Below, piece after piece: positions 6,975 to 12,075 of a stretch of DNA of 12,075 nt. This stretch comes from Legionellales bacterium UBA2469. GTDB taxonomy: Bacteria; Pseudomonadota; Gammaproteobacteria; Legionellales; Legionellaceae. The notes beneath the pieces are model-generated. The model searched no databases. It was not told where the DNA came from and was given only the letters and a program-made list of their open reading frames with translations. Positions within the stretch are counted from its first letter, which is position 1. Each line of letters starts with the position of its first letter. The DNA lies in assembly GCA_002342175.1 (NCBI GenBank), contig DDPL01000063.1, positions 17,099 through 29,173 on the forward strand, in the 5' to 3' direction. The position numbers and the translations under genes are program-made.

Positions 6975-6980
6975 ATTATA
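6975..6980 (-). promoter_or_regulatory. -10 box of a probable accA promoter
   Basis: On the minus strand a perfect TATAAT is preceded 18 bases upstream by TTGGTG, a weak -35 match. Predicted start near 6968 gives a leader of about 27 bases to the accA ATG. The rightward TATACT at 6977-6982 overlaps it and could be the -10 of the divergent gene pair, although a good -35 for that is not visible. Confidence 0.45.
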
Positions 6981-7011
6981 CTACACCAATCATGCCAGCA
7001 CCAAGATAATC

Positions 7012-7641
7012 ATGCATCCCTTTTTACCCATTCATTCCTACACCCTCACCGATGATATCGTTCATGTGTGGTGTGTACGCTTACCTGTCGATATTGAACC
7101 GCCTCGCTTTGAAAAACTACAGCAACTCAAATTAAAAAGACGAGAGATTTTATATGATATTTTGAAAAAATATTTATCAATTGAGCCCATCATTGCAGAG
7201 ACGGCTTCAGGAAAACCTTTCGTTGAGAACCATCCTCTAGAATTTAATATGACCCACAGCGGTCAATTACTCATGATAGCTCTCCATGCATCACAATCTA
7301 TTGGGATAGATCTTGAACAATTAAAACAACGCGACTTTATCCAATTTGGGACTCGTTTTTGGGGAGCGGCATTTGTTCAACAACATTTACATCATCAACA
7401 TCCCTCTTTATTAGCACTTACTTTTTTTCAAGCCTGGACTCAAACAGAAGCTTGGGTCAAACATAAAGGGCAAACCATCTTTAAATTTGAAGACTTTAAC
7501 CCAATCCCTCAACAAGTGGTTATGCATCAAAACCAAAAACTAGTCAATTTTATTCCTCAAATTGGTTATATGGCCTGTATCTGTATGCCTAAGGCCGTTC
7601 AAAATATTCATTTTCAATATCAGGATATATCGATAACATGA
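7012..7641 (+). CDS. 4'-phosphopantetheinyl transferase, Sfp/AcpT type
   Basis: A 209-residue Sfp-type transferase that moves 4'-phosphopantetheine from CoA to a serine of carrier proteins. Motifs: SGKPF (66-70), NMTHSG (79-84, CoA/ACP contact), GIDLEQ with metal ligands D100 and E102 (98-103), and WTQTEAWVKHKG (142-153) with E146 and K150. Two upstream in-frame ATGs (6943, 6964) extend the frame, but 6943 lies one base from the accA start and both would fall on or before the promoter boxes; a start at 7012 places the conserved HVW..RL strand at the usual distance. No strong ribosome binding site precedes any of the candidates, so the start is uncertain. The stop overlaps the biotin ligase start (ATGA, 7638-7641). 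The neighbourhood suggests acyl carrier protein as substrate, possibly replacing AcpS; a peptide or polyketide synthase partner cannot be excluded. Confidence 0.88.
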   Translation: MHPFLPIHSYTLTDDIVHVWCVRLPVDIEPPRFEKLQQLKLKRREILYDILKKYLSIEPIIAETASGKPFVENHPLEFNMTHSGQLLMIALHASQSIGIDLEQLKQRDFIQFGTRFWGAAFVQQHLHHQHPSLLALTFFQAWTQTEAWVKHKGQTIFKFEDFNPIPQQVVMHQNQKLVNFIPQIGYMACICMPKAVQNIHFQYQDISIT

Positions 7642-8468
7642 TTCGCCTAAATCAACTTTCCCAAGAAAAAATTGAAATTTATAATGACAAATGCCCAGAT
7701 GGACTTATTCAACCAGAATATCTCAAAAAACATTTGCCAAACATCAAAATAGAAGATTTTATTGAAATTCAATCAACCAACACTTATCTTAAACAACATC
7801 CCAAACGACCAATCCCCTGTTTATGTTATAGTGAACACCAAACACAAGGCAAGGGTCGTTTAGGACGAGAATGGCATGCCCCCTTTGGATTAAATCTCAA
7901 CTTTTCACTTTCCTGGCGGTTTCATTTTTCCATCCAGCATCTTCAGGGGCTTAGTTTATGCATCGGTTTAGCTGTAGCAAAAGCTATCGAAACATACTGC
8001 AATATTCATCAACTACAAGTCAAATGGCCCAATGATATTATTATTGATAATCAAAAGCTTGCAGGTATATTAATAGAAATCATTCAAACCAATCAGACGG
8101 GAACGGATGTCATTTTAGGTATTGGAATAAATGTCAATGGATTACCCCATGACATGCATTTGACCGATCGCGAATGGACATCGCTTTCACAGGTTTTAGG
8201 TTCCTACGTTAAACGCCAGGACTTGCTCATTTCAATTGTAAAAACGCTTGAAAAATATCTCATTCAATTTGAATCCCAAGGTTTTTCATCATTCATGCAA
8301 GAATGGCAATTAAAAGATGCGTTAATTGGAAAAACCGTCACGATAAAAAATCACCATGAGTATTTAATTGGAAAGGCAAAAGGTGTGAATGCACAAGGAA
8401 ATTTAATCCTTCAGGAGGGTTCACATACGAGGTTGATAGATGTTGGAGATGCTACAGTAAGCATTTAG
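7638..8468 (+). CDS. birA: Biotin--[acetyl-CoA-carboxylase] ligase
   Basis: A 276-residue biotin-protein ligase that makes biotinyl-AMP and attaches biotin to AccB. Motifs: STN (46-48), the biotinyl-AMP loop GKGRLGREWHAP (71-82), KWPND (129-133), KLAGILIE (140-147, K140 matching E. coli K183) and GIGINVN (161-167), followed by a small C-terminal beta domain (about 228-276). Only about 40 residues precede the catalytic domain and they do not look like a winged helix, so this seems a monofunctional ligase without the BirA DNA-binding domain and is not expected to repress the bio operon. The ATG overlaps the stop of the phosphopantetheinyl transferase, so the two are translationally coupled. A 12-bp dyad begins at its stop codon. 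Confidence 0.94.
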   Translation: MIRLNQLSQEKIEIYNDKCPDGLIQPEYLKKHLPNIKIEDFIEIQSTNTYLKQHPKRPIPCLCYSEHQTQGKGRLGREWHAPFGLNLNFSLSWRFHFSIQHLQGLSLCIGLAVAKAIETYCNIHQLQVKWPNDIIIDNQKLAGILIEIIQTNQTGTDVILGIGINVNGLPHDMHLTDREWTSLSQVLGSYVKRQDLLISIVKTLEKYLIQFESQGFSSFMQEWQLKDALIGKTVTIKNHHEYLIGKAKGVNAQGNLILQEGSHTRLIDVGDATVSI

Positions 8469-8500
8469 TTGTTCTTTTAGCGCTCACCAAAAGAACAACT
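8467..8500. terminator. Perfect 12-bp dyad between convergent birA and csrA
   Basis: AGTTGTTCTTTT (8467-8478) and AAAAGAACAACT (8489-8500) are perfect inverted copies around a 10-base loop. The left arm includes the last two bases of the birA stop. It sits between two convergent genes, where a bidirectional terminator is expected. There is no T-run after the stem on either strand and the stem is AT-rich, so a canonical intrinsic terminator is not proven; it may act by blocking read-through or protecting 3' ends. Confidence 0.45.
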
Positions 8501-8507
8501 GAGACCA

Positions 8508-8702
8508 TCATTCATCTGAAGATACTTCTGGTTCATCTTTTTCATTTTGAATACGCAAATAAATTTCTTCACGATGTACAGATACATCTTTAGGCGCATT
8601 AATACCTAAACGAACTTGATTACCTTTAATGCCTAACACAGTAATGTTAACGTCATCACCAATGATTAAAGCTTCTCCAATTCTTCGAGTTAAAATAAGC
8701 AT
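8508..8702 (-). CDS. csrA: Carbon storage regulator CsrA (RNA-binding)
   Basis: A 64-residue CsrA, about E. coli length (61). CsrA dimers bind GGA motifs in mRNA leaders and change translation and stability, controlling carbon metabolism, motility and, in Legionella-type bacteria, the switch from replicative to transmissive phase. The N-terminal strand [10 protein letters not shown] (1-10) with R6 and the conserved [18 protein letters not shown] block are intact, as is the V42-H43-R44-E45 (VHREE) region that contacts RNA. The C-terminal tail (DEPEVSSDE) is acidic and variable, as in other family members. AGGGAGA lies seven bases before the ATG; its GGA could allow self-binding. The gene stands alone, convergent with birA, with 192 bases of non-coding DNA upstream. 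Confidence 0.97.
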   Translation of the reverse strand: MLILTRRIGEALIIGDDVNITVLGIKGNQVRLGINAPKDVSVHREEIYLRIQNEKDEPEVSSDE

Positions 8703-8894
8703 TACAAATTCTCCCTAAAACTTGCTATTTAAATAAACAACAAATACAACGTTATAAAACTTTGTTTTATCAGACATTCATATTCGATATATTATTTTAC
8801 CAAATGAAAATTAACAGAATCTTAAGAAACCGCTTCATTCTATACAAAATTTAAGATTTTTTATTTGTAAGTACAAATACAACTAGAAAACTGT
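8703..8894. other. Non-coding leader/promoter region of csrA
   Basis: This AT-rich stretch between csrA and the glycosyltransferase gene must hold the csrA promoter. I see several -10-like runs (for example TATAAC near 8751-8756 on the minus strand) but no convincing -35/-10 pair. The 11-mer ACAAATACAAC occurs twice, at 8740-8750 and 8873-8883. No small gene or RNA is apparent. Confidence 0.4.
8862..8879. repeat. Perfect 18-base palindrome TATTTGTA-AG-TACAAATA
   Basis: Two 8-base arms separated by AG, lying about 16 bases past the stop of the glycosyltransferase and 160 bases upstream of csrA. The 2-base spacing is more typical of a protein-bound operator than of an RNA hairpin, and no T-run follows on either strand. 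It overlaps one copy of the repeated 11-mer ACAAATACAAC. Confidence 0.4.
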
Positions 8895-9905
8895 TTATTC
8901 AAGCGGGCGTCCTGCCTTAACAAACAATGTCATTATAACCAAAGGAATATATGCTAGCAACATTCCAGCAAATCCTGGAATCCACCCAACGGTGACCGCT
9001 ATGGCCCAGGGCATCAACCAAAAGACATTAATACCTAATACTGACAACGTAACTGCGGTATGGCTTTTATTAAATGTCCGCCAAAAAATTTGAAACGCGT
9101 GCGTGTGATGGGCTTGGAAAATAGGTTGTCGATACCACATGCGAACCAAAAGAGTCATGGTTGCATCAACAACAAAATAACCCAACAAAATCATGCCACA
9201 CCAAAACCATCGAGGTTTAATCATTGAAGATTCGATCAAAAGTAATCCAAACATAAAGCCAAGAAAATGGCTCCCCACATCACCTAAGAATATTTTAGCT
9301 TTTGGAAAATTCCACCATAAAAAACCAGCCACTGAACAGGCTAAAATTGCCCACATTGAGCTCCATTGATATGCATGTTCAATGGATGTTAAAACACTCA
9401 TAAACAAACAAATGCTTATCGCTTCCACGCCTGCAAGACCATTGACCCCATCCATAAAATTATAAAGGTTTATACACCACACCAAAAATATTAGCGCTAT
9501 CGCATGCATCATCAAAGAAGGGACCACGTATCCAAAAGCGGCAAATTCAATTTGGATTCCACCCATTAATTTGATACTAATTGCAGCACAAATGAATTGA
9601 ACAATCAAACGAAATGATGCTGATAAAGATGCAACATCGTCCCAAAAACCCATTAAAGCAATGATTAAAGATGGTAATAAAGGCAACCAAATGTTTTGAG
9701 ATAAATTTGACAAAATAATCGACGTGATCATCCAGGACCAAAAAACCAAAACAATTGATAATCCTCCCCCTCTCGGGGTCACGGCCATATGAGAACGTCT
9801 ATCGCCAGGTAGGTCAACAAATCCAAAGCGCCAAGCTAATTTGCAAACATAACCGGTTAGAACTGCCCCAATTAAAAAAACACTTACACATGAAATCCAT
9901 TGCAT
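8895..9905 (-). CDS. WecA/WbpL-type undecaprenyl-phosphate sugar-1-phosphate transferase
   Basis: A 336-residue polytopic inner-membrane enzyme of the MraY/WecA/WbpL (glycosyltransferase family 4) superfamily. It transfers a HexNAc-1-phosphate from a UDP-sugar to undecaprenyl phosphate, starting an O-antigen or another surface glycan. Conserved loops: GDRRSHMAVTPRGGGLS (34-50), the Mg-binding GFWDD (86-90), NLYNFMDGVNGLAG (146-159), FLGDVGS (206-212) and the histidine loop AHHTHAFQ (265-272). About ten hydrophobic helices alternate with these loops, as in the family. Length matches Pseudomonas WbpL more than WecA (about 365), so the acceptor sugar (GlcNAc, FucNAc or another) is open. AAGAG lies about seven bases before the ATG. 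No other glycan genes adjoin it here, so the pathway must be completed elsewhere. Confidence 0.87.
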   Translation of the reverse strand: MQWISCVSVFLIGAVLTGYVCKLAWRFGFVDLPGDRRSHMAVTPRGGGLSIVLVFWSWMITSIILSNLSQNIWLPLLPSLIIALMGFWDDVASLSASFRLIVQFICAAISIKLMGGIQIEFAAFGYVVPSLMMHAIALIFLVWCINLYNFMDGVNGLAGVEAISICLFMSVLTSIEHAYQWSSMWAILACSVAGFLWWNFPKAKIFLGDVGSHFLGFMFGLLLIESSMIKPRWFWCGMILLGYFVVDATMTLLVRMWYRQPIFQAHHTHAFQIFWRTFNKSHTAVTLSVLGINVFWLMPWAIAVTVGWIPGFAGMLLAYIPLVIMTLFVKAGRPLE

Positions 9906-10066
9906 ACAACAACTCTTGAATGATTTTTTAAGTTCTAGTATTAATCCTCAATGCTAATACGATTTATTCTGCAAAACAAGTTTAAGAAATAAATTAAATT
10001 TCTCTCGCTTATTGGCACAAATTCCATATATACTTTTTTGAAAAAATAATAACGAATAAAAAAATT

Positions 10067-10891
10067 ATGAATTCAACAGCAATTTGTTACGATGACATTG
10101 CAAAACGTTATAACTTGGCTGATAAATATGGTTCTATTTCGAAAAGTCACGACATCGCCATACAACAAATTTTAAAAAACCACATTCAACAAGACAAAGA
10201 TATCTTGCGAATCTTAGATTTAGGCGTTGGTGATGGGAAATTTCTACAAAAACTAAAAATGCATTTTCCAAATGCAGAAATGTACGGTTTTGATGTATCA
10301 AAGGAAATGTTAAAAATTGCACAAGAACACCTTGATTTTCATGCCATTCATTCGAGTGCAGCAAATGCAGATCGATGTTTACCTTTACATTTACAAGATT
10401 TAGTTCTCGCTCACTTTATCAACGCCTACGTGCCCATGAATAAACTTTTTCAACAAGCACAATGGATGTCGAAAGCGAATGGTTATTTTTCTTTTATTAC
10501 CTCAACTTATGAATCATTTCAACAATCTCAAGCTCAATTGGCAAATTATGTCGCCAGTGACTCTATCCTAGGCAATATCGTTGGCCATTATTATAAGAGC
10601 GTCGTTGCGAAAACCACCGTCGCTTCAGGTAAAGAAGAAATCGTACAACAAATGCATCATTTTGGATTTAAAATTATTGAAGAACATCGCATTATCATTC
10701 CCATCGAATTTAAAGACATCCATGATATGGCAGAATTCGGTATTGATGGTACTTGGTTTTTAAATTCAATTGCACACTCTCCAATACCCAAACAATTTTT
10801 TCTTGAACGATTAAAGCGATTCTTTAACAAAATATTTACATTTCCGTATCAAGATGAACATATTATTGACATAGTGCTCGCAAAGAAGTAA
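10067..10891 (+). CDS. Class I SAM-dependent methyltransferase, unknown substrate
   Basis: A 274-residue protein with a Rossmann-fold methyltransferase core. Motif I ILDLGVGDG (49-57) binds SAM, and GFDVSKEML (74-82) ends strand 2 with the acidic residue contacting the ribose. The DLVLAHFINAYVP stretch (111-123) corresponds to motif IV and YFSFITSTYES (140-150) to motif VI. The C-terminal 80 residues show no family I can name. No signal peptide or membrane segment is seen; expected in the cytoplasm. The leader before the ATG is A/T only with no ribosome binding site, so translation may be weak or leaderless. A rubredoxin gene follows 29 bases later on the same strand. It could modify a small molecule, a lipid or a tRNA; the context does not decide. 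Confidence 0.82.
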   Translation: MNSTAICYDDIAKRYNLADKYGSISKSHDIAIQQILKNHIQQDKDILRILDLGVGDGKFLQKLKMHFPNAEMYGFDVSKEMLKIAQEHLDFHAIHSSAANADRCLPLHLQDLVLAHFINAYVPMNKLFQQAQWMSKANGYFSFITSTYESFQQSQAQLANYVASDSILGNIVGHYYKSVVAKTTVASGKEEIVQQMHHFGFKIIEEHRIIIPIEFKDIHDMAEFGIDGTWFLNSIAHSPIPKQFFLERLKRFFNKIFTFPYQDEHIIDIVLAKK

Positions 10892-10920
10892 TCTAAAGTT
10901 GTTATTATAGGGGTTTATTT

Positions 10921-11097
10921 ATGCAAACATACAAAAAATATTTATGTGTTATCTGTGGATTTATATATGATGAAGCTGAAGGTTGGCCAGAAGATGGTAT
11001 ACCTGCAGGGACATTATGGGCGGATGTTCCTGAAAACTGGTTCTGTCCAGACTGTGGTGCAGTAAAAGCCGATTTTGAAATGATTGAAGTCGCCTAA
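10921..11097 (+). CDS. Rubredoxin
   Basis: A 58-residue rubredoxin, below the usual size cut-off for gene calls. Two CxxC knuckles, CVICG (C9, C12) and CPDCG (C42, C45), bind one Fe. The standard body is intact: [16 protein letters not shown] (16-31) and the [11 protein letters not shown] strand (33-43). It carries single electrons in the cytoplasm for partners such as alkane hydroxylases or oxygen/peroxide reductases; none of these is in the window. AGGGG lies about eight bases before the ATG. It follows the methyltransferase gene by 29 bases, possibly as one transcript. Its last four bases overlap the end of the convergent hemJ gene. Confidence 0.97.
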   Translation: MQTYKKYLCVICGFIYDEAEGWPEDGIPAGTLWADVPENWFCPDCGAVKADFEMIEVA

Positions 11098-11513
11098 GGC
11101 TTAACCACCACTAAGATAACAATCACAACCAAAAGTAATGTTGGAATTTCGTTAAAAAAACGATAAAACTGACTTGAATAACAATTCTTATCTGCGGCAA
11201 ATTTTTTCAAGAGAATGCCGCAGGCAATGTGGTAAATCCAAACAAATCCAACAGCAATCATCTTCCCTAAAAACCACCATTGATGTAAATAATAACCTGG
11301 CGCAAAATAAACCATGCCAATGCCCATTAAGGTTGTTAAAATTGCAGCTGGATACATTATGGCATAAAACAATCGCCATTCCATAACCTTAAATCGCTCT
11401 AAACTTATCGTGTCAACCGTTGATGCATGATAAACATATAAGCGAGGTAAATAAAACAATCCTGCAAACCATGCGACCATGGCAACAATATGAAATGCTT
11501 TCAACCACAACAT
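11094..11513 (-). CDS. hemJ: Protoporphyrinogen IX oxidase HemJ
   Basis: A 139-residue inner-membrane protein of the HemJ family, the oxidase that turns protoporphyrinogen IX into protoporphyrin IX in heme synthesis where HemG and HemY are absent. Conserved features are [21 protein letters not shown] (5-25) with H8, then H29, [13 protein letters not shown] (44-56), LGKM with K84 (82-85) and YHIACG with H95 (94-99). Four to five membrane segments are expected, at about 6-24, 48-70, 78-100 and 121-137. The start is fixed by GGGAGAGGG two to ten bases upstream and by a TAATG overlap with the terC stop, which indicates translational coupling. The 3' end overlaps the convergent rubredoxin gene by four bases. 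Confidence 0.92.
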   Translation of the reverse strand: MLWLKAFHIVAMVAWFAGLFYLPRLYVYHASTVDTISLERFKVMEWRLFYAIMYPAAILTTLMGIGMVYFAPGYYLHQWWFLGKMIAVGFVWIYHIACGILLKKFAADKNCYSSQFYRFFNEIPTLLLVVIVILVVVKP

Positions 11514-12075
11514 TACCCTCTCCCGCTACGTCTTCGACGATAAATAATATTTAAACCCTCAACACTAAATGAAAAAAACATTGAAAAATACAGATAGCCA
11601 CGAGAGATATGAAATTCAAATCCATCCCCAATTAAAAATGTTCCCAACATGACAAGGAAGGCTAATGCCATCATTTTAATCGAAGGATGTTGATGGATAA
11701 AATCTGATATCAACTCACTGGCAAACAACATAATCAAAATAGCAAAGACAATTGCGCATGCCATCACATAAAAATGATTCGATAATCCAACAGCGGTAAG
11801 CACACTATCTAATGAAAAAATTAAATCCATGATCATGATTTGAAAAATACTATAAACCATCATTTTTTTTGATATCTTATTCACATGGATAGGATTCAAA
11901 TCATTGGGTTTACGCTCCAAAAACTCGAGCTCTCCCGCAATTTCTTGTAAAGATTTGTAAATCAAGAAAAAACCACCACAAATAAAAAAAATACCACTTG
12001 CTGACAAGGGATAATTAAAAATAACAAAAAGTGGTTCGGAAAGTTGAGTAATATATAATGCAGAAGATAGTAAAA
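11513..12075 (-). CDS. TerC-family membrane protein (5' end outside the window)
   Basis: The minus-strand frame is open from the right edge to TAA at 11513-11515, giving 187 residues; the N-terminal part (about 60 residues by family length) lies beyond 12075. The first visible part reads QLSEPLF, then PLSASGIFFICGGFFLIYKS, typical of TerC proteins (plSgrdLillGGlFLiyK). The transport-type motif FSLDSVLTAVGLS and the C-terminal VEGLN are present. At least five membrane segments remain visible. TerC-family proteins such as Alx, YceF and YkoY are linked to Mn2+ and other metal export and to tellurite resistance. An in-frame TTG at 12005-12007 could look like a start but conserved sequence continues upstream, so it is internal. 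Its stop overlaps the hemJ start; the C-terminus ends in an arginine-rich RRRRSGRG. Confidence 0.88.
   Translation of the reverse strand, partial: LLSSALYITQLSEPLFVIFNYPLSASGIFFICGGFFLIYKSLQEIAGELEFLERKPNDLNPIHVNKISKKMMVYSIFQIMIMDLIFSLDSVLTAVGLSNHFYVMACAIVFAILIMLFASELISDFIHQHPSIKMMALAFLVMLGTFLIGDGFEFHISRGYLYFSMFFSFSVEGLNIIYRRRRSGRG

Noticed and set aside
9906..10066. Divergent promoter TTGGCA...TATACT before the methyltransferase
   Set aside because: The TTGGCA box is only about 11 bases from TATACT, too close for a sigma-70 pair, and no better pair was found.
12005..12007. TTG as the terC start codon
   Set aside because: TerC-like conserved sequence (EPLF, PLS) continues upstream in frame to the window edge.

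Overview
The window looks like chromosomal core DNA of an AT-rich gammaproteobacterium. By gene content and style a member of the Legionellales (Legionella/Coxiella/Berkiella-like) is my best guess, but this is an inference without any database search. The Gram-negative assignment is firm: there is a type II secretion pseudopilin tail, a MltA lytic transglycosylase, an outer-membrane beta-barrel, a Kdo hydroxylase acting on LPS and a WecA/MraY-like glycan-initiating transferase.

Layout. At 1-169 the end of gspK runs rightward and meets mltA (leftward) tail to tail with a 14-base overlap. At 1492-2963 a leftward pair encodes an outer-membrane beta-barrel protein and then a secreted cyclase-family (kynurenine-formamidase-like) protein, 8 bases apart. 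At 3121-3641 lies an internally deleted IS200/IS605 (IS608-type) element on the minus strand. Both ends look intact, but only the C-terminal zinc-finger part of TnpB is left and there is no tnpA. At 3823-4695 is kdoO (rightward), facing the accA-tilS operon (leftward, 4701-6941). Divergent from accA is a rightward pair of a 4'-phosphopantetheinyl transferase and biotin-protein ligase (7012-8468), overlapping by ATGA. Then come csrA (leftward, 8508-8702), a WecA-like glycosyltransferase (leftward, 8895-9905), a class I methyltransferase and a rubredoxin (rightward, 10067-11097), and finally terC-hemJ (leftward, 11094 to the window end, terC cut).

How the genes fit together. The centre of the window is a lipid/carrier block. 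AccA is half of the carboxyltransferase of acetyl-CoA carboxylase; BirA attaches biotin to the carboxyl carrier of that enzyme; the Sfp-type transferase attaches phosphopantetheine to acyl carrier protein. A second theme is the envelope: MltA trims peptidoglycan, KdoO modifies the LPS core, and the WecA-like enzyme starts a surface glycan. The right edge carries redox and metal genes (rubredoxin, protoporphyrinogen oxidase HemJ, TerC metal transporter).

I found no new multi-gene defence or mobile system. The most notable non-routine object is the IS608-like remnant, whose TTAC / AAAG / GAAT / TCAA cleavage and guide tetranucleotides and bulged-T hairpin can all be read directly.
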